A stretch of 64,000 nt of DNA from the NCBI GenBank assembly GCA_036365515.1, contig CM070875.1, positions 4,251,001 to 4,315,000 on the forward strand. The letters run 5' to 3'. The position numbers and the translations under genes were made by a program. Numbering within the stretch: the stretch's first letter is position 1; every line of letters begins with the position of its first letter. The notes below the pieces were generated by a model. That model searched no databases, had not been told where the DNA came from, and worked only from the letters and a program-made list of their open reading frames with translations. Source of the stretch: Torymus aiolomorphi. Lineage: Eukaryota; Arthropoda; Insecta; Hymenoptera; Torymidae. Shown here piece by piece: positions 1 to 13,136 of this stretch.

Positions 1-3000
1 ACCTCGGTTACACCCGCCGCAAAATCCCATATGCCATTTCGCACAGTCAGACTGCAACCTCGTCTAATACCTCCGTTCCATAAACACACACACACATAGC
101 CGTTGAACAAAACCAAAAAGCCAGTCTCATTTGTGCCTCCTGCAACTCTACCGCGGGCGCGGAGAGAGTTTCGACGAGTTCCACCTCCCCTCGTGAAAAA
201 CGCCCTGGCGGAAAGAGAAAGCCGGGGGCGCGCGGGAACTGTTGCTCCCACGCACGACAAGGCAGCGAGCGCGAGATTTCCGGGTTAACGCGCGCGCGTC
301 TGGACGTGAACAAAAAAAAAGGGAAGAAAAAGAAGTGAGGGGTTGGTTGGCGGAAGGAGGATAAAGGCGCGAGAGACGGGGGGGGGGGCAAAGTTTTCTT
401 CAAACCGCGCCGAAATGAATTTATGTAATAGCGGTCCCTCTCTCGCGCATAAATCATGTCGCGGTTAGGAACATACCGAAGGAGAGGAATTCAAGTTTTC
501 CGGCGCGCGCGCGCGCGTCCCGTACTTTTTTTCCGCCAAGTAATTTCAGCTTTCTAACGAGTTCAGCGGCGAGAAGGCCATCTGGAATTCGCCGGCTGCG
601 CGCGCGCGATACTACTCGAACTGCATGTTAATTCCGCGCGGTGGGCGCGAGCTTGGATTTCGTGCGATTTCTTTCTCCGCTCTCTTTTTGCCAAGAGAGA
701 AAGAGAGAGATGGGAGTTTCAGAGGGGGAGAATTTTTTTTCGAGAGGAGAGGTGTCGAGTGGTCTTGAGGATGGATATAGGAGCGGCGGGCAGGTATATG
801 TATATATAGTGGTGGAATGCGAGGGCAGAAGGCTAGTGCGCGCGCGCGCGATATGAAATGAAATGTTTTTTACAGGGTTGTTGGGGGGGAGAGGGGGATT
901 AAAAATATTTTTTTAAGGTTGAAAGATAACGCGTACGTGGAATTAGGTTGTAACGATGAATTGGCAACATTTTTATACTTAAATAAATGCGTGAAATTGT
1001 TATTGTAGGGTATAGCGTATGTTTAAATTTGTGTGAGAAATAACGTATAGAACTGTCGGTAAAAGAAACTGCGAATTTTAAAATAAATATATGTAGCCGC
1101 TGAAACTTCTGGAAAAATTGACAAATGCGATTATATTTCACGCATTCCCGGGAAAGTACACGGTTCATGCATTTTCCAGGGAAATAGAAATAGCTGGATA
1201 TAGGTAAACGTAACACTATCGAAATTCGGTGTATCAACATGTAAAAGTTTGAAAGAAATGAAAATGTAAATATTGAGTAAAAGCCATATTAATCCTGTAT
1301 ATTAAAAATTCGATGTACATTAAATGTTTACTTTTTTCAACTAACTTTTTAATTTATTAAAAATTTGTAACATTCAATTCCTCCACGTATTTCATGCTTC
1401 CGACATTTATAACAATAATTTTTCCGTACTCACCCCTGAAGTTATAATAATCTTAAAATATTACCTACACCGTTTATTACAAATTGTATCCTCTTCGTTT
1501 CACAATTACAATCTTACAACTATTATTCCCGTTGCCTTATGACACCAGTAACCTGCTTCCAGGTGAACCGGACGCCTCCGTCACGACTTTAATTTATTAC
1601 GTGTATAAAATCCAATACTCACGGAAGCTCGTTACGTTACATACATACGGCAGAAATGAAACTACTTTGCAAATAACTTTAATATACTCATTGAATAAAT
1701 CCATATGATTTCTGCAAACATACACACATACGTTTCCATTAAAGCAATATGGTAAAACGCGTCAAAAATAAACTTGGCAACTTCCGCCTCGTATTACGAC
1801 GCGCAAACACGCGTTAAAATTTAGCTCAACAACAACAACCGGCGGCTCTGTATATCGGAAAACTCGTAAACAAAGCTCATGCGTGACTTTTTCCCACTCC
1901 CGACATGTACACGCAAATTCAGCCGCAACGTATAGGTTATACACACACACGACTTTCTCTTTTCCTCAACAATTCGTGCGACGATATATTCCTCCACATC
2001 CCTCCCGTGTACGCAGCTTATAACATCGGCGCGCGCACTTGCCGCTCTGACCCTCAATTTTTCCCCATTACGCTCTCTCGGCCTTCTTGTTTCCTCCTGC
2101 ATTTATCGTATAATCACTGCTTCTGGGAAATGAAGCTAATTGAGCAACCAGCGTACATATCACCAACATTCTCGATCTTTTTCTCTTGCCTGCTCTTCGC
2201 TGAGCCCGTATTAAGTACTACACCTGGCTACACGCAGACGGTTTCACGTTTGTCATACGAACAAAGCGCACGTATAATTAATTTTATAATTAAAATTTGG
2301 AAGCCTCGCTACACGCGTGTGTATAGTGGATGCAATTTTTGCAGCCTGGCGCTCTCTTTGATGTTTGCAGAAAAATTCGTTTATTGTGCAGACAGAGAGC
2401 ACGTAGGCAGATGGGTCGCCGGATTATATGAAATTCGTTTGTTCGTGTTTGTTGGCTGACCCACCGGCGGATTGAATAGTGATGATTAAAATTGAAATAT
2501 GTTTTGAAATGGATAGAGGAGAGAGCATTTTATTTTTTAATTATATATAAAGTTGTTGTATGTACAATATTATAAGCTGATCCTTCAAAGACCCCAGGTA
2601 GAAATTCATCTATATGAAATGGCCAAGAAGTTAGAAAATAGCTAGTAAAAAAACTGGCTAATTTATCGCTATGATGAAACGATTTTTCGACCATTATTTG
2701 CCTATTTTTTAGATTGACGTAACAACAAAATATTCGTATTTGATTTACTTACTAATTTTATCTTTGATGAAAGAGCGTTAAAGTGCATTGGACGGTTCAA
2801 CCAAATATAAATAAATAACATTAACTAATAAATCATTTGTTGTACTCATTCTATGATTAATTCAGCAAAACTTTTATTTCTCCGTCTGATTCTATCTCTC
2901 TCTCACTCCTTGTCATAACAGCAAGCCTTCTGCTAGCCATTTCCAGACTAAAGACACTGATCAGTTTTAATACCATTAAAATACTCAAGAACAAGCCTGT

Positions 3001-5792
3001 GCTTGTCTTCGAAAAACTCATTTTATTGTTGAATCTATTAAATGGTCAAATAATAGGAGAAAAAGCATTTCATCGGGAGCTAGAAACTGGACAAGAGAAA
3101 TTTCCATTTTATAGCAAGTTTCTAATATAAATGGTCAGTTATTCGTTAAAAAATGTTTTGTATTTCCATCAGGGACATAGTGTAGTTTAATTAAGGAAAT
3201 TACAGTAGCTTGAAAGAATTTTCTTTTAATTCTTTTTTCTTCGTGCGGTTATCATTGTTTATTATTATCACTAAATTACAGTATTATTATTACATCATTG
3301 ATACAGTATTACTATATTATTATTGTATTATTATTACAATATTATAATAGTACTACTGCAATATAATAAATCAAAAATTTGTTAAACTTTATCCAATAAC
3401 CCAATAATCGTAAACGAAATAATCCATAGAAATCTTCGCATGCATCGTCTAGCAACCGCCTCACCAAAAACAAAAACAACTAACCGTAAACAGAGCCCTC
3501 GCAACCTACATTCCCCTTTCCTCTATAATATCAGCCGCCTCAACCTGTCACACTTCCCCACCCTCTCCTTTTCCCTAGCAAACAGCCAACCGACTTGTTT
3601 ACCACACCACCTCCGCGCGTCGCTCCAAAAATCACGCGCGGCGATGATGACGACGACAAAATTCCGACGTCGTAAAAATCGTCGTCGCCTTCATCTCGCG
3701 AAGCCGCGAGGCGTGACATTTCTCCTATCCTATGCCCTGGGCTGTGAGCGAAAAAGTTCGGAATCTCGATAGATCGACTTTTAAGGGTCTCCCTCTCCCG
3801 CACCCCACCGGTCCACTTCCATTATTCCGCCGCGAGCACTTCCGCTCTCTCGCGTCGATCAATGTCCCCCCGTGTGCGCACAGCTCTGTTTTTATCCCGA
3901 GATTTGCATACGGCAATCCAACGGGGATAGGAGGAGAAGGGGAGGAAGAAAAAATACGCGCGTAGAGGGAGATGGGAATTTCAAATTTTAATTAAGCGCG
4001 ATGCCCTGATTTTAGGAGCGCCGTTTAGCGTGAGCGCCGCACTCTAAAAAATGAGAGGGAGGCGCTCGCGCACACCGCCGCTGATATATATGCTCTTTGA
4101 GCCCCGCCCGCGTGCGAATTGTCCATATTCATTTCACAGAATTCCCTTTTTCTCCCCCTCTCTACTGCGTACGCGTGTTTCTTTTTTTTCTGCGTTCAAC
4201 GGACGTTGAACCGCGCGTAACGTTAAAATTTAAATCGCCAAAATTATTCTTACAAACATTCGCCCTTGCAAAGGGCGACAGCTGCTGCGCTGGTGCTGTA
4301 ACTTTTTTGCTTTCCTGTGTGCGCGCATATATACACACACGCATACAGGGTAAAATTTAAATCGCAGGGAATTATTTTAACGACTGTGCCTAAAAGGCGA
4401 ATTTCGAAGTGGAAGGTTATCGCGCTCGTTATCCCCGCCGTACATTTTACGATGATAAAACGAAATGTTTATACGTGTGCCGTTTTTCCTTTGATTTTAA
4501 AAGCGAGAGAGAGACAGAGAGAGGAGTTTTGACCTGGAAATTGAGAGGCGCAGGTACAGTGTATACAGTCAGCTGATAGAGAAAGAGAGAAAGGGAGAGA
4601 ACAATATTATACTGAAAGTAATACGGAGCGATGCGGCTGTCGCGGGAGGGCCTGGGGGTACAATTTTATATTATACTAATGAAAGAGCGGACTTTTCTGT
4701 ATCGCGGTGCGAGAGAGTTCGTCGCTTTTCTTCTTCGGCTTCCGCGAAAAAAAAAAATAAATATTGCGTTACGAGAAAGTAATTTTAGACATTGGTCCTT
4801 TAACAAATTCACGATTCGTCAAAGATTGATGGTAAAACTCCCTTAGAGTGTAATAATGAATTTCATGAATAACAAACTCATAACAAAGAATATTATTATT
4901 ATTAATCAACTACTTTCCGATATAAATTTTCTAGCCATCTGTGATATCACTAATTCTAGTCTTTGACTTACTTTTTAGTATTATTAGCTATTAAAAATTG
5001 GCTGTGATATCTTATATTTCAAAATAGACTTAGAGCATCTAGTTGACTAGACCAAACTCGTATTGTATTTTATAGATTTTATTTTATTGTATTACATGCA
5101 CGATTAATTTGTATTTATATTTACACACGATTTATTCGCAAATGTTTTAATATACCGTTTGTAAATGCTATTTATTTACAATAAATGACTATTCTATTCT
5201 ATAAATCACCCAATCTTATTTACCACACTATAAACTACTATCTCCTCCCTCATTACTTCATGCATCTACAATCCCCATACCCCTCCGTCTTCCTCCCGTG
5301 TCGCGAGCACCTTCATCATCGCTCCATTGTTACCCAAATGAAACAGCCCAAACTCTTCCCCAAAAAACGTCACTTCCACGCACGCACATACCCGTAGAAC
5401 CGTTTAAACGCACCTCTCGCGCGCACAATAATCAACCGACACGTCGCTAGTCTTAGCGATAGAATTCGCTCGCACCATCCCCCCCGAGGCGCGCGCGCAA
5501 GAAGAGAAGAGACAATGCGCAGCTTGATTCGGTAGTTACGTGCCTGCCTCGCGTTTATGCAAATGCTCGCTCTGCAGCAGCAGCTCTCGCGCGCGAAAAT
5601 CACGCGACGTGGCGCTGGTAAATGCTCGCGAGGAGTAGTATATAGTAAGTTGTAGCCTCGAGAACTAGACTAAGATTTCTCTCCCTCCCTTCATCTCCTC
5701 TGTATATATGTATATATGTGTGCGCTAGGTGAATTCACACGCAGCGAGGTGTGTGAGTATATGTATATAACTGTGGGGCTCCATTGTTGCAG
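1..5792. other. Upstream intron or 5' region, no exon found
   Basis: No Ig-like reading frame and no candidate for the expected preceding exon (first half of Ig2, ending in phase 1) was recognised. Contents: CpG-rich stretches at about 1-860, 3600-4560 and 5280-5640 with CGCGCG runs, AT-rich filler between, an ATT-rich stretch at about 3250-3370, and one TIR element at 2593-3174. Because exon 5793 begins in mid-codon, at least the right part is an intron. Confidence 0.6.
2593..3174. mobile_element. Non-autonomous TIR element, family A copy 1
   Basis: About 582 bp starting CCCAGGTAGAAAT and ending ATTTCCATCAGGG, which are inverted versions of each other. The body is closely similar (about 90% by eye) and in the same orientation as the element at 6644-7220. 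It has no coding capacity. Shared inner motifs include AATAGCTAGTAAA and AAACGATTTTTCGACC. The flanks here do not show a clear TA duplication, unlike copies 2 and 3. Confidence 0.75.
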
Positions 5793-5942
5793 ATGGGAAA
5801 TACCACATGCTGCCGACGGGCGAGCTGCTCGTGTTCTCGGTAACTTCGGCGGACGCGCACGCCAGCTACCGCTGCCGCACTGTCCATCACGTGACTGGGA
5901 GCAACGTCGAAAGTTCCTCCTTCGCTCATCTGGTGGTTACCG
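5793..5942 (+). CDS. Dscam2: Dscam2 exon: second half of Ig2
   Basis: The acceptor follows TTGTTGCAG and the donor is G|GTAAGT. The first two bases complete a split Asp codon, giving DGKYHMLPTGEL, the conserved start of Dscam Ig2's second half. The F-strand cysteine is in ASYRCRTVHH, and the exon ends LVVT plus one base (phase 1), which joins the next exon as LVVTEHRNPAPPRF. In Drosophila Dscam1 the equivalent exon is constitutive and follows the exon 4 cluster. No alternative copies are visible in the window, but the preceding exon lies outside it. Confidence 0.88.
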
Positions 5943-6643
5943 GTAAGTTGTGCAGTCTCTGTGTGTATACGCCCGCATTCTCTGCTATTAAACTTTTGTT
6001 AACGATTTCGCACGCGCGAAGGGCGCGGATTGATTGGCGCCGCTCTATGAGGAAGGCGCAGTTCATGTTGGAGGTAGAGGAGGTGGATTTTGCAGGAGAG
6101 TCGGGCACGGGTTGCGACTTAATTAGTGCTGACTTTCGGGAGAGAGCGACGACGGCGAGAGGAGAGTTATATTGTGCTAATTGAGAGCGGGAGTTGCGAG
6201 GAAGGAAGGAAGGATGAGTGGATGGGAGAAGGAGTGTTGGTGTGAATGTAGGGAGAGTTTATGTGAATTGGAGGTGGCGCGATGAATTGGGCGGCTTTTT
6301 TTGTTTATGGGGTTGAGGGATGACCAATTATGAAAGAAACTTTTGTTGTGGAAAAGTGGAATTGGAAATCTTGGTGCTGGCAATGAAAATGTGAAGGCTA
6401 GGGTGGTGTTGGCGATGATTTGGATATATATATATATAAGGAAATTATGAAAACTCTCTGTCGTCAATCAAATTATCGGGAAAACTTAAAGTTTGTAAAA
6501 AGTTATCAATAACATTATGATACTGTTACGTCTGTAACGGACTTCACAATACGATACTTTGTGATTTATATGAAGGAATAATTTTTTGGAGAAAAAAATA
6601 TAAAAGTAGAGACTTTTTCTGAAAATTCTAATAGTGTATAGTA

Positions 6644-7220
6644 CCTTGGTAGAAATTTATCTATATGAAATGGCCAAGAAATTAGAAAATAGCTAGTAAA
6701 ATTGGCTAATTAATCGCTATGATGAAACGATTTTTCGACCATTATTTGTCTATTTCTTAGATTGACGTAACAACAAACTATTCGTATTTGATTTACCTAC
6801 TAATTTTATCTTTAATGAAAGAGCATTAAAGTGCATTGGATGGCTTACCAAAATATAAATAAATAACAGTAACTAATGAATCATTTGTTGTACTTATTTT
6901 ACGAATAATTTAGCAAAACTTTTATTTCTTTATCTGATTCGGTCTCTCTCACTCTTTGTCATAACCGCAAGCCTTCTGCTAGCCATTTCCAGAATAAAGA
7001 AACTGATCAGTTTTAATACCTTTAAAATACTCAAGAACAGGCTTGTGCTTATCTTCGAAAAACTCATTCTATTTTTCAATCTATTTAATGGCCAAATAAT
7101 AGGAGAAAAAGCGTTTCATCGGGAGCCAGAAATTGGATAAGAGAAATTCACATTTTAAAGCAAGTTTCTAATATAAATGGTCAGTTATTAGTTATAAAAT
7201 GTTTTGGATTTCCACCAGGG
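6644..7220. mobile_element. Non-autonomous TIR element, family A copy 2
   Basis: About 577 bp with termini CCTTGGTAGAAAT and ATTTCCACCAGGG, flanked by TA on both sides (TA|CCTTGG ... CAGGG|TA), so a TA target duplication is likely. It matches 2593-3174 along its length in the same orientation. It has no open frame. A TA duplication fits mobilisation by a Tc1/mariner-type transposase; that is inference. Confidence 0.78.
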
Positions 7221-8217
7221 TAATAATTAGCATCACGTAAAAAAAAAACATTCTTGCCTTTTAGACATGAAAAATTGTTTATTTTAAAGAAATGTATAGT
7301 CGAACAGTTTTAAAAAATTGTCAGGAAAAAGCGACAGATTTGTCATATAAAGACATTTATAATACCCTTGTATCATTTAAATCACTTAAATGGCTTCATT
7401 CGATGATAAAAAAGAATAATAAAATTCAAAGATTTATTTAGAGTCGATAAATATATTTCATTATTATCCTACAGAAACTATATCGCTGTCACATATAAAA
7501 TATCGCAACAAATACTACACAAGCCAATCCTCTATATCATAACGGACCCACCTAGCTTCTAAGCCACCGCGCCAAAGAACTTAATAAATTAGACGGATTT
7601 ATCCCTGTTAATTAAAACATATATATCCAAGGACAGCTTCAGAGCTTTAATTATTTTTCGCGTGCGCGCTCGCGAGCATTGCGCGACATTTCATTACGCC
7701 ATTAGAATTGTTTGCGAATTTACAGCACCGTTAAAAGCACAGAAGGAGGCTATATTAAATTAACAACCTTAGTTGCGCACGATAGTCCAGTATAATTACG
7801 GCAAAAGTTATACAACGACGGTAAATTCTATTAATGTTCTATAAATTTTTAACTCCTGCGTCCCCCCGCGCGAAAGAAACTATTCGCTACGACTCTGGCA
7901 AATGCAATTGGATGATCGTTCTTTACGAGTCAAGTTTGTACACAACGAGAGAAGTGAAATATTTAAGTTCGTTACTCGAATCTTTTTGAAGTATTCCGAA
8001 AAACCTTTCAAGCAAGAAAGTCCGATGAAAGTCTAGATTAAATAAGTCGCACTGATCTGGCTGGTCGTCTACTTTACAACAGCCATGGGCAGGGAAGTTA
8101 CAGATTATAAACATTTTTACGAAATGCTACACATTTTACTCATCAATAATTAATAACTAAGCTGTAACTTGTAGTGCGTGTTAAAGTCTGGGATTTTCAC
8201 ATAAAACTAATGTTGTA

Positions 8218-8735
8218 AGAACCGAAATTAATTAACACGCCAAAATCAAAACATTTTAGTCGGACCTAGATCTAAAATAGGCTCGTACCGATTATTTTAA
8301 ATTCTCGTTTAGGATAGAAGCCGCGAGGTTATGGAACAATGTATCGCATAGCATGCTTCAAAAGACTTTTGCTAGTCTACTATCTACGTAAAACATTCTG
8401 TGATAATTCGATCTCTTTGTAACTTTTTGTGTACTTTTTGCAGTATGTTGCTTCTGTAATTTGTACAATTTTTTTGTGCTTTTATTACGCCTTCTCTGAA
8501 TGTTATTTTATACGTTGCGCGCTAATTTTTTTTTTTTTATTTTTATATACTACCATTTATATTATATTATTTACATATTTTTCATTTCCTTTTTACTTCT
8601 TTTGGCGGTAAAAACAAAACAATGTTATGTATTGTATGTATTTCATCATGTATTTATTTGCTGGACTACAAGAGACGGTAGTTATTATTGGTCATAATAA
8701 AATTATTCTTATTCTTATTCTTATTCTTATTCTTT
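8218..8735 (+). mobile_element. Decayed LINE, C-terminal RT-protein tail and 3' end
   Basis: One frame around 8295-8390 reads RTDYFKFSF then EAARLWNNVSHSML, a motif typical of the extreme C-terminus of Jockey/CR1-like LINE polyproteins, followed by a stop. A short T-rich 3' region then leads to AATAAAATTATTC and a simple tail of five TTATTC-like units (about 8701-8735), the usual end of such elements. In-frame stops upstream show it is dead. The 5' limit is unclear and the clade is uncertain. Confidence 0.6.
8701..8735 (+). repeat. Hexanucleotide tail (TTATTC)n of LINE
   Basis: About five units of a TTATTC/TTCTTA hexamer directly follow an AATAAAATTA stretch. This is interpreted as the 3' tail of the LINE remnant. 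Confidence 0.7.
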
Positions 8736-11149
8736 CACCAGACATTCTCACATCCTTTACGCAGTAAACAATATTCAACTCGAATACCAACTAATAGACA
8801 AACATCTTCCCTACACTCAGTCAAGCCCTTTCCAAGCCCAATTTAACAATCGTTATATATATACGAGACGTATCACCAACCTCTATTCCTGCAACAAAAC
8901 CCACGTTTCATTTCTCAAGCCTTCGCGCGCTCGCAGCCAGGCTGCAGTTTCAAACTCCACGCGCAGCTAACTCACTTACGCAGCAGCAGCTGCGCGCCGA
9001 ACGCTCGCGGAAATATTAATCATTTCGGCGCTATAAGTACGATCTCTCTACCTTACTCTCAAAGTTAGGCATATCCAGAAGCAAAACGCATTTAGCAAAA
9101 CGCGCTCGCGCTTGCGTCATAATAATCGTTTGTGCGTACAAACCTTCGCCTCGCGCCTGGGAACCCACCGCATTTTCAACGGCAGTTCAACTTAGTTTGA
9201 TTAGTCATCGCAACTTTATATTAAATTAGTTTCCGCGAGCGCGAACGCTGCAGCTAGCTGCCTGTTACTTGCGCGTTACTTCGACGCTACAGCAGCAGCA
9301 GCAGCACGTTCGTCTTAATTTCTGTATTTCTGCGAAAGATGCGAGAGCGTTCGAATGCTCGGTGAATCTCGCGCTCTTTGTGTTGCGGTTAATTGTATTA
9401 CGAGATAAGGAGGTGGGGATGTATTCGCGCCCCGCGAGCGCGCGAGCTTTTAATATCGTAACTTTGATAAATGCATTTTAGGTGAGTTTGTAATTTCATT
9501 TTCGAAAAGTTGCGCGTTGTAAATAGCCGGATCGCGTGGCAAATTGGATTATTATTATTATTTCTCGCGAGTTCTTCTTCGTGTCTTTTTGAGTAATTGT
9601 CGGGTAAATGGGCTTTTCACCGGGTTAATTAGCGCTGTTTTAACGCTTGAAAGGACGTTTAGTGCGATTTGCTTTTTCAATGGTTTGTAAAGTAGCTGCT
9701 GTTTTCGTGCTGTTTGAAATAACCAGTGTGACTCGATATAATTCATCGAATGTTAATTGCGGCAATCTAGAAAGGTACGTATATGAAAATGCAATTTCCG
9801 TATACATACGTTTGTGCGTCGCTTTCAAAGCATCGGCAGTTTGTCAAATTTGAATGGATATAATACAGCGCGCGACCGTGCGCTAACCACATTTATATAT
9901 TGAGGATAAAAATTCGTTCATTTATTTCACGTCAACGGGACAGTTCCAATCAACACACGACTGATTGAAGTTATTTCACCGTGTGTGATCGATATGCGTC
10001 TATTTATACGGCCATACGTGAATTTATATTAAATTTATCGTAACAAAAGTTTTAGTATCTCCCCGCATTCGTCGAAATGTAATACCGAAAATTATTGGAA
10101 AAGTTTGAATTAATTTTCGAGTTTTATCGGTTTGTCGGAATACCGCATATATATACATATGTATATTTTACGTATATCTCTATATGCCATTTTATCGGAA
10201 AATTTTTCTACTTTATATTTTTTAGAAAACCAATTTTCGAGGTGAAAGAGGCAATTTAATAAAAAAAAGGAGGATATGAAATAAAAGGTAAAATGGTTGA
10301 GAGACTTTTGAGGCCACGAGATCAACGTTAAACGCATTTAAATATATTTAAGTAGAAAAAGCGTGGTTACAGTCAGACGTAATATCGGGTTTTATCGTTG
10401 CAATGAATTATATGTGTAATTTGTGAACTATTTTGAATATACGGTTAGAAAATTTTTTATTTCTTCTTTTTTGCATTTTAAAATGCATGTAGGTAAAAAT
10501 AAATTTTTTAAGCATATAAAATTGAAATGTTTTGACATATACTTAAGAAGCTAATCTAATACTTTTTATTTCATTTTTAAGTTGTTAACAATAACCTTTA
10601 ACTCCTGTATTTTTTCGAGTTTATTTCGAGTAAAAGTTTGAAAAAAATTTCGATCTTGGTTGTATGATCGTGAGCTTACAAATGTTTTGTGAGCTTTTGA
10701 ACCTTTTTGGTTTACTAAATTAATGTATTGGTTAGAAAATGTGGGTGATTTCAGTTACACGATCATTTATACTATTGAGTTTATTAAAATAATAGGAAGA
10801 AATTTTCGAACTACTCGTCCTACCCCTAGCATATTTATTTTCTAATAATAATATTTATTAAAAATCCCAATTGTTTTTAATATCTTCAATTTCTTCAGTA
10901 CACTAAACTACTCCTAAAATGATCATAAAAATTTATTAACACCATCTCATGTCCCAATTCACAACATCCACCATTACTAATAATTTTCTTATTCATACAT
11001 ACAACACTAACCCGTTTATTTCCACTCGACCATATCACCGAGCTCAATGAATCGATTTCCCTCCCAATCATACTCCCCAAGAACAAACTAAAATTGAAAC
11101 TTCCGAAAATAAAACTACCCAGTAGAGTAGTACTACTACTACTACACAT

Positions 11150-12040
11150 CGCATGGCAGTAACACAGCAGCGCGCCAATATTTCACCTCTCGCGCCACAA
11201 CAAAGCTATATAGCCGCGGCTCGCTCGATAACAGCGCTCCACCCTCCCTCTTTCGCTATCGCGAAAAAAAAACTCGAGGCAACAAACAAATGACCATCGA
11301 CTACTCCTCCCTCCTCGACGTCCAGGCAAAAAAAACGCCTCTCGAAGGCGTGCATCCGGCTTCTTGCCTCGTTAACTCCCCCGCGAGGCAATCAGCGTTC
11401 GCGCTTACCGGCAAATCGACGTCCTATGTGTGTATATGTATGTATGTATGTGTCGGGTGTATAACGTATAGGCTATAGTAGATCGCATTCGGCAACTACT
11501 GCGGCGCTGGCAAAGTTCCTATCCGTGGCAAAATCGGACGAAGCCGATATAGTCCCCCCCTCCTCGCGCGATATAATACTACACTGGTATACATAACGAC
11601 GTGTACGGCTATAGCTGCTAGCTATGCCTTCGTATTCCCCTTCCCTCTCACACCCATGCACCACTTAAGAGCTGCTGCTGCTGCTCGCGTCCGGGCGCTT
11701 AATGAGTTTCGCAAATCGAGCTAACGCGTGTATATATGCACACGTATGCATAACTCCGTGTGTACGTACGTACGTTGCTGTATGTATGCGTATATGCAAA
11801 GAGAGAGAAGGAGAGTCGCTGGCAGGGGCACATTCATAAACAAAACGGGACAATTCTTTACGACTAATTGCGCGGGAGGCGCTCTCTCTCTCTCTCTGCA
11901 CCCACACGATCCTAAAGACTCTCGCACCGTTCAGAATATATACATACACGCGTAAACGAGCGTAAAGAGAAAAGCATACGTTCAGCCCTCCCTCCGCGTC
12001 CGCGCTCATTCATGCTCTACCAGCCGCGTAAAGGGGCAAA

Positions 12041-12095
<55 letters not shown>

Positions 12096-12440
12096 GCGAG
12101 TGTTGATTAAACTCGGTCCTGCACGCAGCTCGCATATTTCGTTCGCGCAGCGCTCGCGCGTTTACGCGAGCGTATAAAGGGACTACGCAGCGGCGCCCAC
12201 ACCGCGCGTATTTTATACGCGGCCGTATAACGCATTATATACGTGTACAGGGAGAGGCTCTTTATGTTCGCTCTCGTACCTGCTGCACCGGTATATAGAC
12301 GCGCGCCGCGTGCATTTGCGAAATGACGGCTGAAAGGCCCGTAATGCGGCGCACCTACGAGACCACTGCGTGCGCATCTATCTGTCAATTAAAGCTCGAT
12401 GCGCGCGTATATATAAGGATCGTGTATTGGGGATAAGCCC
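11150..12440. other. CpG-rich intronic island with GA tract
   Basis: Sharp rise in GC and CpG (many CGCG, CGCGCG) against AT-rich flanks. It contains a pure (AG)n tract at 12047-12091 and short palindromic runs such as ACGTACGTACGT near 11765. No coding frame resembles a protein. It could be a regulatory island or simply CpG-rich simple sequence; the sequence alone does not decide. Confidence 0.4.
12047..12091. repeat. (AG)n microsatellite
   Basis: About 22 uninterrupted AG units inside a CpG-rich island. Confidence 0.95.
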
Positions 12441-12659
12441 AGCAGGGATTTTAGGAAAATCAATCGGTTCCACCGTCCACCGGTATTTAAAAATCTACCG
12501 CTGCTAACTGAATTAGCAGAATGCTTTCTCAAAGAGTATCTCCAATATTTTTATGACATTTTTTTATTGCACATTTAAATTAAAAATCACAGGTTAAAGT
12601 TGAAACAGTATTATAATCCGCGTTTTATTTAATAGTTCAAAATACATAAATATAAAGAG

Positions 12660-13020
12660 GGAATTAAGCGTATTGCAAGAATAGACCGAAAAAGTTATTT
12701 ACAATTCATATAACTATTACATTTTTCGAAAAAGTTGATACTTTTTCAAATTCTCAATTGTAAGTCAAAAATTGCTAGTAATTAGTTTTTAAATGTATAA
12801 TTTAGAAGGAAATAGAATGTACGTTGAGAATATCAGTCTACATTTGAGATGTAATGCCGAAAAAGTTATTTATAATTCACAAAATTATTTAATTTTTCTA
12901 AAAAATTACTACTTTTTCAAATCAGCATTTTTAAGTCAAAAATAACTCGTGGGTAGTTTTAAAAGACATAATTTAGGAGGAAATCGAATATAATTCAAGA
13001 ATATTGGTCACCATTTGGCA
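12660..13020. repeat. Diverged tandem duplication, about 170 bp unit
   Basis: Two adjacent related units, each with a GAAAAAGTTATTTA start, an ACTTTTTCAAAT block and AAGTCAAAAAT, spaced about 170 bp apart. They lie directly left of the foldback at 13137. Confidence 0.55.
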
Positions 13021-13136
13021 TATCTTTAATAAAATTAAAAAACAAATATTTTTGAAAAAAAAGAAATTTTTTACAAAATTGTTATTTTTTTTTTTAAATA
13101 AGACCTTACAGTCATCCATTTGAGTCCAAAATTTAA

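Noticed and set aside
1905..2459. Plus-strand frame of 184 residues
   Set aside because: No recognisable domain, no splice or start context, composition of simple AT/CA-rich sequence.
1..5792. Search for the missing first half of Ig2, Ig1 and signal peptide
   Set aside because: No frame with the expected Cys/Trp pattern and phase 1 donor was recognised; presumably left of the window.
6177..6467. Minus-strand frame of 96 residues downstream of the Ig2 exon
   Set aside because: Intronic, ends in a TA run, no family resemblance.
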